DNA of 64,000 nucleotides from DATDEW01 sp046590205. Its GTDB lineage: Bacteria; Bacteroidota; Ignavibacteria; Palsa-1295. The notes under the pieces are model-generated. The model saw only the letters and a list, made by a program, of their open reading frames with translations, was not told the origin of the DNA and made no database searches. Numbering within the stretch: position 1 is the stretch's first letter; each line of letters starts with the position of its first letter. The translations under genes were made by a program, and so were the position numbers. Shown here one piece after another: positions 16,445 through 25,325 of the stretch. The DNA lies in assembly GCA_046590205.1 (NCBI GenBank), contig JBKJTT010000007.1, positions 97,324 through 161,323 of the forward strand, written 5' to 3'.

Positions 16445-16644
16445 GCGTTCTCGTATTTACTAAATCTACTCGCTCTTCGAGACAAGGTAACACATTTTCA
16501 TCAAAGAGCTTCTCAAAGCGGCAGGGCAAATGCCATTGCCCTTTGTAACAGAAAGGGCTTGAAGTTTGTCGCACATAGAGAAGAATTGGTGAGTTTCCGC
16601 CACTGCACTATAGTCTCCTTATCTAGTGTAGGGTGGGTACAGAA

Positions 16645-16674
16645 AAGGCACTTCCGGGATACCGAAAGTGCCTT
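16645..16674 (-). terminator. Terminator of the 679-residue T9SS protein gene
   Basis: Arms AAGGCACTT (16645-16653) and AAGTGCCTT (16666-16674) pair perfectly; read on the minus strand the stem is followed by TTTTC. It lies 17 bases after the stop of the leftward gene. Confidence 0.85.
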
Positions 16675-16690
16675 GCATTTATACTTTTTA

Positions 16691-18730
16691 CTATTTTTGT
16701 ACTCTTAACGTGCCGGAGATGATTTCCGCACCGCAGGTAAGCTGATAAATGTAACTCCCCGATGCTAACGATGATACGTCACATTCTACTTCATACGTAC
16801 CCTTATCATGTATCTCTTCTGATACAAGTGTTGCGACTTGATTCCCAAGCATGTCATATATACTAAGTGAAACGAGTGCGAGTTGGTTAATGCTATATAG
16901 TATGGTAGTCTGTTTCTGAGCAGGATTAGGGAAGTTCGTTGCTGAAAGCTCTAAGGCTGTTTCTGATACCTTCACACTTCCTACTCCTGCAAACCAATCC
17001 ATGATACGCTTTGTAAGGGAGATTCTATCAAGAACATCCACATTGTCTATGCCGAACGGCAGATACACAAGTTTGCCTTTGCCACTTCGTACTCTAATTC
17101 CGACAACATCATCATTTTCATTCTTCAATATACCTACAGAACCATCAAGAGGGATAAACTCTTGGGTTCCTGTTCTGCCGGAGACGGTCGAAGAGAATCC
17201 GCTCGAGAGTTCATCACCGGAGATGCCCTTTAGCTCTGACCAAGACCCATCACTTGCAAACGATGCGGGTTCGATGTGAAGATTATCACGTATTTGTGAA
17301 TCCATCAAATCAACGAACTCCGATGGATTATTTGGATCCTCTCTCGCATCATAGTAATTCCCGACAAGATTGTAGCGGTCATTACTTGTAATAAGTACAT
17401 TACCGCCATTGGCATTGAAGTTTTTGATAATATTCCACGTGGCATCATAAGGATGAATGCCAAATGTATTTCCCGTATGAATAAGAACTGTTCTGAAATT
17501 CTTCCAACTCTTGAAGTGACCAAGAAATGTTTGATAGGGGACGCTAACGGTTTTATAATCGCCGGATGCAGTCACTCCTGCTTCAAGGATATTTGTTTTG
17601 CTTGTACCTGCTCCTGCATCAACAATGATGTCCTTATTCTCTTTGCCCCAGGCAATGCCTGTATATGTACCGATATACATATCATTAAGTGTCGAGACAG
17701 TAATTGAGAAAGGGTAATATCCTTGTTTATTAGTTGTCGCCGTGGATTGTAAAGAGATAGTCTTGCTACCTTCTACGGGCACAGAGAACGAACCATCTGA
17801 TAGCGTACCCGAGAGGAATACATTCCAGTCTGCAGGGATAGTCGTGGCCGAAAGTTCTGCACGAAGCCCTATTGGTGATGCTGTTGTGTTAGTGAATGTG
17901 ATATCGAGCGATGAATCCGACGGAGCATAGACTACCCTATCTTGCTCGGTCTTGATTTTTATAGGCAGTGACGAGTTTGCATTATAGACTTCATTTGTAA
18001 AAGCATCCTGAATGAATGCAACGGATGTAAGCTGATCTATCTGCCACGAAGTATTTACCAGACATGCAAATCTGATCGTCTTCGTCTGGTCTTTTGCTAT
18101 AGTGAATGACGGATATTTTGCGGATACATCTATCTCTCCGTTTGCATTGAGTCCCGGCAGCAGTGTGCGAACCACATTGCGGACGTATCTGCTACCGTTA
18201 GTGCCTATATATGGATTGTACCGTTCAGCGATCGCAACACCAAGACGTAACTCACCACTAACAGGAGTTCCTACACACTTAATAGTCACTATAGAAATAA
18301 TGCTATCAATAAATATCTCTTGTGTTACGGATATTTCATACGGTGATTGTTTTGCTTTTTCTTGTGCGATCTGGGTGTAGAGCGTTTGTTTGTCATAAAG
18401 TTGTATCACGCCAAAGCCGCCAAGTGCCGCACCGTTGAGGCAAACATACGGATTGTATTCTATATTATAAAGTTTCTTTGCTCGGTCTTCGGAGTTCGGG
18501 TAACTCTTATAGAACGGATCATTGTCGTAGGGCCATGAAACATGCCATTTGAGAATAATGAGGTCATCGAAGTTATCCATCTCGGCGTTTTCGAGCACTG
18601 GGTCTGTCTCGGCGGCGAGAGAACTTCCGCTATTGGTAAATTCCTCAAGAAGGACACGCCGCTTGGCTTGGGCGAATCCATCGGAAGCCATAGTAAGTAG
18701 AGCGAGTATCACAAGATACAATAATTTCAT
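16691..18730 (-). CDS. Secreted T9SS cargo with degenerate Omp28/thioredoxin-like N-terminus
   Basis: 679 residues with a signal peptide (1-20, ...ASDGFAQA). The mature protein begins RRVLLEEFTNSGS, which matches the start of Omp28-type thioredoxin-like domains, but the usual Cys-x-x-Cys after it is replaced by serines and alanines. A middle beta-sandwich region (about 255-370) and a glutamine amidotransferase-like/ThuA-like stretch (FRTVLIHTGN...GGNVLITSNDRYN, 395-580) follow. The last 80 residues (NFPNPAQKQTTILYSI...GSYIYQL...GTLRVQK) are a T9SS type A sorting domain. It would be exported across the outer membrane. The function is unknown. Confidence 0.85.
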   Translation of the reverse strand: MKLLYLVILALLTMASDGFAQAKRRVLLEEFTNSGSSLAAETDPVLENAEMDNFDDLIILKWHVSWPYDNDPFYKSYPNSEDRAKKLYNIEYNPYVCLNGAALGGFGVIQLYDKQTLYTQIAQEKAKQSPYEISVTQEIFIDSIISIVTIKCVGTPVSGELRLGVAIAERYNPYIGTNGSRYVRNVVRTLLPGLNANGEIDVSAKYPSFTIAKDQTKTIRFACLVNTSWQIDQLTSVAFIQDAFTNEVYNANSSLPIKIKTEQDRVVYAPSDSSLDITFTNTTASPIGLRAELSATTIPADWNVFLSGTLSDGSFSVPVEGSKTISLQSTATTNKQGYYPFSITVSTLNDMYIGTYTGIAWGKENKDIIVDAGAGTSKTNILEAGVTASGDYKTVSVPYQTFLGHFKSWKNFRTVLIHTGNTFGIHPYDATWNIIKNFNANGGNVLITSNDRYNLVGNYYDAREDPNNPSEFVDLMDSQIRDNLHIEPASFASDGSWSELKGISGDELSSGFSSTVSGRTGTQEFIPLDGSVGILKNENDDVVGIRVRSGKGKLVYLPFGIDNVDVLDRISLTKRIMDWFAGVGSVKVSETALELSATNFPNPAQKQTTILYSINQLALVSLSIYDMLGNQVATLVSEEIHDKGTYEVECDVSSLASGSYIYQLTCGAEIISGTLRVQK

Positions 18731-18796
18731 AAGGCAACAGGTTTTGATCTCCTATCTAATAAGGTAACTCGCGGGAAAGAAGTTCAATTAGGATAT

Positions 18797-18829
18797 AAAA
18801 AAAGCGCCCCAAATCGGAGCGCTTTTTTA
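18797..18829. terminator. Bidirectional-looking terminator hairpin
   Basis: A-run plus GCGCCCC (18797-18810), loop AAATC, GGAGCGC plus T-run (18816-18828). On the minus strand it lies 17 bases after the stop of the 240-residue T9SS protein. With T runs on both strands it may also stop transcription from the left. Confidence 0.9.
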
Positions 18830-18845
18830 TAGAGCAAAGTATTGA

Positions 18846-19568
18846 TTACTTCACAACATTCAATGTGCCCGAGAGCATCTTGCCGCCAACATTCATCTTA
18901 TAAATGTAGCTTCCGGTAGCGAGTTTCGATACATCAAGATCTGACTCATACGTGCCCTTATCCTGCATCTCGTTTGTTACGATGCTTGCAACTTCACGAC
19001 CCATCACATCATAGACACTAAGCGTTACAAGTGAACGCTCTGTGAGTGAATACTTAAATGTCGTCGTGCTTACTGCCGGGTTTGGGTAGTTAGCAATTGT
19101 ATTATTCAATGCAAAGTCATTTGTTTTAACGGCCCCTACAGCATTTGATTTGCCAGTGACCCATACACCAAGAGTATCTTCTTCACCGGAGCCAACAACT
19201 GATATTTTGACGTATGCCGACGCTGAATCATTGGAATTGGCTGATGGGTAAAAATGGATTATAAACGGGACAAATGAATTAGCTTCAATCGTAGAATATT
19301 CGATTGTTCCCCACGGTAAGGAATCCACAAAATCGGCATAACAGACATCCAAGCATACGGTAGATGTCCAATCCTGTGGAAGTGTCTGCCACCGACGAAA
19401 AACAATTTTTAACGGATCGTTCGTTTTATTATAAATACGTCCACTGACATCGCCACCCTTATTTGAAGGAAACTCTGCGTGATGTTCGGCCAATGAAAGC
19501 TCGATGCTTTGTGCTAAAGCAGGGAGTGTCAGAACTGTAAAAATGAGAAGTAAGAAAGTTCTTTTCAT
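18846..19568 (-). CDS. Small secreted T9SS cargo protein
   Basis: 240 residues from the ATG at 19568, which opens the signal peptide MKRTFLLLIFTVLTLPALAQ. A longer frame reaching 19670 begins inside the terminator of the upstream gene and is rejected. The mature part (about 20-150) is an Ig-like beta domain, with SLAEHHAEFPSNKGGDVSGRIYN and a DWTSTVCLDVCYADF segment holding two cysteines (possible disulfide). The C-terminus (NYPNPAVSTTTFKYSL... SVYDVMGREVASIV...GTLNVVK) is a T9SS type A sorting domain. It is the middle one of three such genes, each with its own terminator, so they may be separate units. Confidence 0.85.
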   Translation of the reverse strand: MKRTFLLLIFTVLTLPALAQSIELSLAEHHAEFPSNKGGDVSGRIYNKTNDPLKIVFRRWQTLPQDWTSTVCLDVCYADFVDSLPWGTIEYSTIEANSFVPFIIHFYPSANSNDSASAYVKISVVGSGEEDTLGVWVTGKSNAVGAVKTNDFALNNTIANYPNPAVSTTTFKYSLTERSLVTLSVYDVMGREVASIVTNEMQDKGTYESDLDVSKLATGSYIYKMNVGGKMLSGTLNVVK

Positions 19569-19649
19569 GAGCTGATAAGCATCTTTTTCTAAGTGAATAT
19601 AACACCGAAACAGTGTAAGTATTTCAGAACCGCCAAGGACTCTAAAAAC

Positions 19650-19671
19650 AGTGCCCTCATTTGAGGGCACT
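19650..19671 (-). terminator. Terminator of the Kelch/Omp28-like gene
   Basis: Perfect arms AGTGCCCTCA (19650-19659) and TGAGGGCACT (19662-19671) with a two-base loop, followed on the minus strand by TGTTTTTAG. It lies 26 bases after the stop of the gene at 19698. Confidence 0.9.
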
Positions 19672-19697
19672 CTTAAGGATACATTTTTGAAAGATTA

Positions 19698-22031
19698 TTA
19701 CTTTACAACAGTAAGTGTACCTGAAAGTATTTTACCGCCTGCAGTGAGTTTGTATAGATAACTACCACCTGCAAGTTTAGCTACATTAAGGTCTGCCTCA
19801 TAGGTGCCTTTGCCCTGCATCTCGTCTGAAACCAAGTTGGCAACTTCGCGACCCATTACATCATAAACAGCGAGTGTAACGGCTGTGGGTTCTGTAAGTG
19901 AGTAGATGAAGTTGGTTATGCTTGTTGCCGGATTTGGATAATTGGACACTGAAATATTCTTCGCATCATCAGATTTCTTTACTGATCCGACAGCACTCTC
20001 TAAAGGCATTGATGTTCCTTGAAGAATTTCTCCAAGTGTAGAAGTACCTTTTACTACATTCGCAATAAAGACGATATCGCAATTTGTAGAGTTTACTACT
20101 TGATTGTCATCAACAGTGAAAGACACATCAATTGTCTTTTTGCTGCCTGGTTCAACGATGTTGCCGTCAATAATAGTACCTAAACCAAAATCAACAACTG
20201 AACCCAGTTCATTCGGTACCATCTGACGTACAATGTCTTTATGTTCATACTCATCTTGGTTTCCATTCACGTAATCAACTTGGGGTCCTATGATACCACT
20301 CTCTTTAACAATTGTTGTCAAACGCACTGAAGCTGTCGGATCATCGATCACAGCGTGAGCACGTTGAAGTTCAAGTTTTGCATCAACCTTACGTGTTGTC
20401 TTATCGAATTTATAGGAGAGAACGTTTATGGTCACAGGGGACGTCGGCGTTTCTTCCAACACCTGAGCAACATAATTAGCCCAGCTACCTCTGTTTGTCA
20501 TTTGAAAAGCTTCTCCCGGGAAGAACCAACGTTGGATTGCAGCATTCGGATAACCTTGGATGTTTAATTTGTTAAGTAACTTAACACCATTTGGTATTTG
20601 GTAGGGCTCTGCTGTTGAACCGCCGTGATACTGTAAACTGATGAAATCTTCACCAAAGTCATCATGAAGTATTGAGACAACATCGTGACCTGAAGGGCAC
20701 CATCCGCACCAATCACCCGTACCCTCTTCAAGAATAACTTTTGTTGGTTGTGAGGCAATCCCGCTTCCAAGAACATACATTTTTATGTCAAAGGTGATCT
20801 CAGCTTTTGCTGGATCATTAGTTTTTAAAGTAACAGTTGTTTTGTAAAGACCTTGTGGTTTTGAGCCTGCATCTGCACTAAGCTGAACGTAGTTGGTCAT
20901 CAAAGGATCAATAGAACTTGAAGGTGTTGAAGAACTTAACCAGCTCTGCGCGTCAGCAGGTATTTCAACACTGATTGTCAGCGGAGCAACGCCTAAGTTC
21001 TGTGCTGAATACGTTAGATTGCGAGACTGACCACCCGTAAGGTTAATGAGCAAAGAAGAAACCTTGATGTTAGCAAGTGGCTGCATAACATCGCTCACAG
21101 TGAATTTAAATGCACGGTCACTAGCAAAACCTCCCGCGAAATAAAGATCATTACCCATCCCAAAAAGTTGACCTGCATTGTAGGTTGCAACCGGTATAGC
21201 ATAGGATGTTGACCAGTTACTTGTTGCTTCATTGTAAATGTAAGTGTTCGAGTAGTCAATTGGTGAAGTACCGTTGATACCGCCTGTGAATACGATCTTA
21301 CCATTTGCAGCTCCAGCAGAGGGGCGGGTTAATGCTTCCGGCATACTTGATAGTTCTTCCCATGTGACATTATCGGCACTGACTGTACCACGCCAAGCCT
21401 GATCGAGATAAGCAGTACCCTTGCTACCACCCATTACATATATTTTGCCGTTTGAAACGGCACTTGCTGCATATCGGGTAATATATGGCGGCTTAGAAGT
21501 AGAACGTGTCCAGGTGTTCGATACTGCATCGTAAACCTGAATCAAGTTAGAATCTACAACAGTTGTCGCAGTTCCAGTTGCCCCACCAATGACAAATACC
21601 TTACCTCCTACTTCTGCGCCTGCAAAGAATGCAAGCTTTGCAGGAATAGGGGCTTTTGTAGCAAATGTACCTGCTACAGGATCGAACTCGTAGGTTTCGT
21701 TATTTGTCGCAAAGCTCGTTCCGCTTAGGATCATCCCGCCAACTATATAAATCTTGCCGTTAACAGCTGCTGCATAGCCACCAAATTTTGCTTTTGGCAT
21801 TGTTGCTGTTAGTTTTGTCCAGCTTGTTGCACCGGGTGTATAGACATATACGCTCTTGGAGGCAGCGTTATCAACACCACCAAATACATATATTTTTCCA
21901 TCAAGCTGTGCAGTCATTGGCCAGTTAAGCACGACGGGGAGTTTGGGTATCTCAGACCACTGTGCTTTCGTTGTTGATAATGCAACAACCATCAGTGCGA
22001 ATACAAAGAAATGACGTAACATTGTTTTCAT
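19698..22031 (-). CDS. Secreted Kelch-repeat/Omp28-thioredoxin-like T9SS protein
   Basis: 777 residues. Signal peptide 1-23 (ends TTKAQ). Residues about 30-335 hold six Kelch-type blades, each with a GGKIYVFGG-like strand and a downstream W, making a beta-propeller. A linker Ig-like domain (about 340-425) follows. Residues about 430-680 are Omp28-like, opening VILEEGTGDWCGWCPSG with an intact CxxC, so a thiol-disulfide role outside the cell is possible. The last 85 residues (NYPNPATSITNFIYSL...GTLTVVK) form a T9SS type A sorting domain. Its relative at 16691 has lost the cysteines. The partner is unknown. Confidence 0.88.
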   Translation of the reverse strand: MKTMLRHFFVFALMVVALSTTKAQWSEIPKLPVVLNWPMTAQLDGKIYVFGGVDNAASKSVYVYTPGATSWTKLTATMPKAKFGGYAAAVNGKIYIVGGMILSGTSFATNNETYEFDPVAGTFATKAPIPAKLAFFAGAEVGGKVFVIGGATGTATTVVDSNLIQVYDAVSNTWTRSTSKPPYITRYAASAVSNGKIYVMGGSKGTAYLDQAWRGTVSADNVTWEELSSMPEALTRPSAGAANGKIVFTGGINGTSPIDYSNTYIYNEATSNWSTSYAIPVATYNAGQLFGMGNDLYFAGGFASDRAFKFTVSDVMQPLANIKVSSLLINLTGGQSRNLTYSAQNLGVAPLTISVEIPADAQSWLSSSTPSSSIDPLMTNYVQLSADAGSKPQGLYKTTVTLKTNDPAKAEITFDIKMYVLGSGIASQPTKVILEEGTGDWCGWCPSGHDVVSILHDDFGEDFISLQYHGGSTAEPYQIPNGVKLLNKLNIQGYPNAAIQRWFFPGEAFQMTNRGSWANYVAQVLEETPTSPVTINVLSYKFDKTTRKVDAKLELQRAHAVIDDPTASVRLTTIVKESGIIGPQVDYVNGNQDEYEHKDIVRQMVPNELGSVVDFGLGTIIDGNIVEPGSKKTIDVSFTVDDNQVVNSTNCDIVFIANVVKGTSTLGEILQGTSMPLESAVGSVKKSDDAKNISVSNYPNPATSITNFIYSLTEPTAVTLAVYDVMGREVANLVSDEMQGKGTYEADLNVAKLAGGSYLYKLTAGGKILSGTLTVVK

Positions 22032-22178
22032 ACGATACAGGTTAGTTATGAGTGAATTGAACTCAAAGGTTCGTGAATTAAAAGTCTTTGTCGTGAGAGC
22101 AGGGTATTGAACGATGCTGAAACGGCTATATAGTAACCCAAAACACCCAAATATGTTTCCGCAATATTACCACGAAAC

Positions 22179-22213
22179 CCCACGAGTGTCCTGACTATTA
22201 AGACACCTGTGGG
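22179..22213 (-). terminator. Probable terminator of the TonB-dependent receptor gene
   Basis: Arms CCCACGAGTGTC (22179-22190) and GACACCTGTGGG (22202-22213) pair except for two central bases. On the minus strand it follows the receptor stop by 23 bases, with only a short T stretch after it. Confidence 0.6.
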
Positions 22214-22236
22214 CTTCTGTTTGTGAAAAGAACACG

Positions 22237-24582
22237 TTAAAATTCTATCCTAAATCCACCAACCGGAAAGAAACCGTACTGGTTTATCTCATCAATCGAA
22301 TCAGTTGCCTTGCGGTAGAACCTGCGCTCGATGTTCTTTGCATCAAGGACATTATCAATCAGGAAGAAAGCCGAGAGAGCCAAGCCATCAAAGTTATTTT
22401 TGAATTCAATACGGACATCAAGTCGGCGGAACGGCTTATTTCTTAATGAGTAAGGGTTCTTTTCATCATAACGTGTATTACCGTAGAAGCGAGAGCTATC
22501 GAGATCAATTGGTGTGTAGGTTGCCCCGCCGGCATAGGTGAACTTAGAACTGAACTCGATAGAAAAACTCTCCGAGAGTGTCCATTCGTATCCTGCAAGG
22601 ACATTCCCAATCAATTGATTATCAAACGTCCCGAAACGCCATACACCATCTGCGCCGGTGAATTCCTGACGGACATACGAGCCGGTGAGTAGAAAATAAT
22701 ATCCGTCAGTAAATCGTTTGGTAAGTGAAAGTTCAGCCCCGTATGTTTTTCCTTTGCCTTCAGATGTGAATGGGTCGTTGGTTGAAATGTTGTTGAACTC
22801 TGCGCCTGCATTAAGCAATGAGTTGTATCCGGCACCACTTTGTTCGACCGGTGCATTTGTATATTGCTTAAGATATCCTTCCGCTTTTGCTTGAAGGTCA
22901 TAGCCGAAGAGATGCGTCCAGCCGAGAACATAGTGTGTTGCTTCTGTGAACTCAAGTTCTTTGTTTTGCGGATGACCATAATAGATACCAAGTGGCAGCG
23001 ACTGATGAAAGATCCCATACCCTGCACTAACGGTATTCTCCTCATCAATAGTATATGCAATTCCTAAACGCGGATCGATCGCAGTTTTGCCCGAAATACC
23101 GAGATGCTGTGCGAAGATACCTGTATTAATAGTAAGAGCAGTAATAGGTCGCCAATTCCAGTTCACAAATCCAAGCACTTGGCTTGATGTGCCTGTCGCG
23201 TTTAAGCTATAGTAATCGCCGTCAGAACCGGTATTCGGTGCGTCAGCTTCATCAAGTGTATAATAAAGCGAACGAAATTCTATTCCGCCGGAGAGCAGGT
23301 TCGATGCATCTAACGAATGCGAAAGCGAATATTTTCCGCCGTAGTACCCTTCCTTATTGTCATAACCAAATGTCTTTGTACGTGACGAAAATTTCAGGTC
23401 AGGTGTTGCCGTCACCGAATCTACTTCGAGATGATAAGTATTGAGAACTGTTGATAGTGAAAGTGTACCAATGGTGCGCGGAGAATAAATATGCTGCCAT
23501 GAAAGCCCTGCAATTCCGAGCTTTGTGCCGAAAGTCACATCTTCATCACCTGTATAGACCGTATCACGTGTTGACTGGAACGACTCGATAAAACTATCAC
23601 CGAAAAGCCCGAAGAATTTAAGCTGATCGTTATCGGAGAGTTTTACATCGGTTTTTGCAGTGATGTCATAGTACTCCGGTACACCATCAAAGCCAAGATC
23701 AAGTCCGAGCAAGCTCAAGAACTGAAGCGTTGAAAAACGGTAGCTTGCAATGAACGAGCTTTTGTCCAAGCCCGGTATCGGACCTTCAACTTGCGCCTCG
23801 ACACCTGCAAAACCCATTTGCGCGACAAGCTCATAACGCTCTTCATTTCCTTTGCGTGTATGAAGATCAAAGACACCAGATAATTTATTTCCATACTCTG
23901 CGGGGAATGCGCCTGTAAAGAAATCGCTATTATCAAGTAGGTTCGTATTGATAGCATTTATCGGTCCGCCGGTTGCACCTTGGTTCGCGAAGTGATTGGG
24001 GTTTGGTACGTCTATTCCATCAATGCGCCAAAGTAGTTCTGTCGGTGAGCCGCCGCGGATGATAATGTCATTGCGCCTATCCGATGCGCCGACAACACCC
24101 GCAAAGTTCTGCGCCATACGCGATGGGTCACCTAAGCTTCCTGCATAACGATTCGTCTCGTCAATGGAGAATTCCGTTGCACTGATGACAGCAGCTTCGT
24201 TTATGGGCTTGAAGTTCTCGCCCTCTTTTGCCGAGACGACAACTTCTTCACCCTTGACGATCTTCTCAAGCAGTTCAAAGTTTACGATAACTTGTTTGCC
24301 GCTTGATGCAAATATCTCCTGGCTTGTTGCTTCATAACTCGGAGCACTTACTTTTAGGATGTATCTCCCTGGAGGTACATTCTCGATTCGGAATGAGCCG
24401 TCCTCTTTTGCCTTCGCACCTTTTTTTGTCCCGACAAGCTGCACCGTAGCTCCGATAACAGGTTGTTTACCAACGACAGTGAGAATCGTACCTTTTACCG
24501 TCTGTTGTAGCTCGGTATTTTCTTGTGCTTGTGCTGTGCTTACAACAAGCAGCGCAATGAGAGTCAATATGTAGGTTTTCAT
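22237..24582 (-). CDS. TonB-dependent outer-membrane receptor with regulatory-like N-terminal domain
   Basis: 781 residues: signal peptide 1-19 (...STAQAQ), a carboxypeptidase-regulatory-like beta domain (28-110, GTILTVVGKQPVIGATVQLVG), a plug domain (about 125-235, with RNDIIIRGGSPTELLWRIDGIDVPNPNHF) and a 22-strand-type barrel ending in FRIEF, a normal C-terminal outer-membrane signature with a terminal Phe. It lacks a SusD partner gene, so it is unlikely to be a SusC-type glycan importer. The substrate is unknown. The upstream TetR gene and a shared palindrome next to its start suggest that the TetR protein controls it. Confidence 0.92.
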   Translation of the reverse strand: MKTYILTLIALLVVSTAQAQENTELQQTVKGTILTVVGKQPVIGATVQLVGTKKGAKAKEDGSFRIENVPPGRYILKVSAPSYEATSQEIFASSGKQVIVNFELLEKIVKGEEVVVSAKEGENFKPINEAAVISATEFSIDETNRYAGSLGDPSRMAQNFAGVVGASDRRNDIIIRGGSPTELLWRIDGIDVPNPNHFANQGATGGPINAINTNLLDNSDFFTGAFPAEYGNKLSGVFDLHTRKGNEERYELVAQMGFAGVEAQVEGPIPGLDKSSFIASYRFSTLQFLSLLGLDLGFDGVPEYYDITAKTDVKLSDNDQLKFFGLFGDSFIESFQSTRDTVYTGDEDVTFGTKLGIAGLSWQHIYSPRTIGTLSLSTVLNTYHLEVDSVTATPDLKFSSRTKTFGYDNKEGYYGGKYSLSHSLDASNLLSGGIEFRSLYYTLDEADAPNTGSDGDYYSLNATGTSSQVLGFVNWNWRPITALTINTGIFAQHLGISGKTAIDPRLGIAYTIDEENTVSAGYGIFHQSLPLGIYYGHPQNKELEFTEATHYVLGWTHLFGYDLQAKAEGYLKQYTNAPVEQSGAGYNSLLNAGAEFNNISTNDPFTSEGKGKTYGAELSLTKRFTDGYYFLLTGSYVRQEFTGADGVWRFGTFDNQLIGNVLAGYEWTLSESFSIEFSSKFTYAGGATYTPIDLDSSRFYGNTRYDEKNPYSLRNKPFRRLDVRIEFKNNFDGLALSAFFLIDNVLDAKNIERRFYRKATDSIDEINQYGFFPVGGFRIEF

Positions 24583-24604
24583 GATGTAGTGAGTGTTGTA
24601 TAAA

Positions 24605-24623
24605 AACTAAACGTTGTTCATTA
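24605..24623. promoter_or_regulatory. Putative TetR operator upstream of the TonB-dependent receptor
   Basis: AACTAAACGTTGTTCATTA (24605-24623) is an imperfect palindrome (half-sites TGAACA/TGTTTAGT type) located 22 bases before the receptor ATG. Nearly the same site lies in front of the TetR gene at 25260-25278; 16 of 19 positions agree. Two copies at just these two starts argue for binding by the TetR protein between them. Confidence 0.6.
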
Positions 24624-24637
24624 GACGTGATAAAAAA

Positions 24638-25252
24638 TTATTGTTTCGCGATGAGCAAGAAATACGTATCCATCATCGCTGTTGTCATCTGAGGTACTGC
24701 TTCATGAGGGATAACCACTCGCTTTTTAATGATAAGTGAGGTAATACCGTGTATCATATTCCAACACATGATGGCTGCAAGCTCGGGATCTTTGATCTTG
24801 AGTTTATCAGCGGCGACACATTCGGCGAGGAGATTTTTGAGTTCGTCAAATGACCGCAAGCCGTTATCGTCGCAATCTTCTTCGGCAATAACGTCCATAG
24901 GTACATCAAGGATGAACATAAGGTCATAGAGCTTGGGGTTGGCAACACCCCATTCTATATAGTCCTGGCAACCCTTACGTAATCGTTCGAGCGGATCGGC
25001 AATACTATTTGCTTCAAGTTGCTTCTGGTAGAACTTTCCGAATGCGATGTTATAAAGTTGATAAACGATATCATCTTTGTCGCGGAAATAAAGATAGATG
25101 GTTGCCGGTGAGAACTCGATGCGTTCAGCAACAGCACGGATAGTCAATGACTCAATACCCTTTTCAAGATAAAGGTCCATTGCCGCATCAAGCACTGCAC
25201 TTCGCATGCTTTCTTTATCACGTTCTTTTCGTTCTGCTATTCCCATACGCAT
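24638..25252 (-). CDS. TetR/AcrR family transcriptional regulator
   Basis: 204 residues. The N-terminal DNA-binding domain is typical: AVLDAAMDLYLEKGIESLTIRAVAERIEFSPATIYLYFRDKDDIVYQLY covers the helix-turn-helix and the following helix. The rest is a ligand-binding helical domain that I cannot match to a ligand. It lies directly upstream of the TonB-dependent receptor on the same strand with a 55-base gap. Palindromic sites near its own start and in front of the receptor gene suggest autoregulation and control of the receptor. Two start codons are close (25252 and 25246); the upstream one was used. Confidence 0.93.
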   Translation of the reverse strand: MRMGIAERKERDKESMRSAVLDAAMDLYLEKGIESLTIRAVAERIEFSPATIYLYFRDKDDIVYQLYNIAFGKFYQKQLEANSIADPLERLRKGCQDYIEWGVANPKLYDLMFILDVPMDVIAEEDCDDNGLRSFDELKNLLAECVAADKLKIKDPELAAIMCWNMIHGITSLIIKKRVVIPHEAVPQMTTAMMDTYFLLIAKQ

Positions 25253-25259
25253 GTTAACA

Positions 25260-25278
25260 AACTAAACACTGTTCAGTT
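25260..25278. promoter_or_regulatory. Putative TetR operator upstream of its own gene
   Basis: AACTAAACACTGTTCAGTT (25260-25278) is a near-perfect palindrome: read on the minus strand AACTGAACA, GT, then GTTTAGTT minus overlap, with one mismatch between half-sites. It lies 7 bases before the tetR ATG, a position that would block transcription or translation start. Compare the site at 24605. Confidence 0.65.
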
Positions 25279-25283
25279 CCTGT

Positions 25284-25315
25284 GATAATAATACCCGCTT
25301 GCAGCGGGTATTATC
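25284..25315 (-). terminator. Probable terminator after the ECF sigma factor gene
   Basis: Arms GATAATAATACCCGC (25284-25298) and GCGGGTATTATC (25304-25315) form a strong stem with a TTGCA loop, located 10 bases after the sigma factor stop on the minus strand. The U-tract is poor, so efficiency is uncertain. Confidence 0.6.
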
Positions 25316-25325
25316 TTTAGATTCT

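Noticed and set aside
19569..19670. Extended N-terminus of the T9SS protein at 18846
   Set aside because: It would start inside the terminator of the upstream gene and put a signal peptide in the middle.
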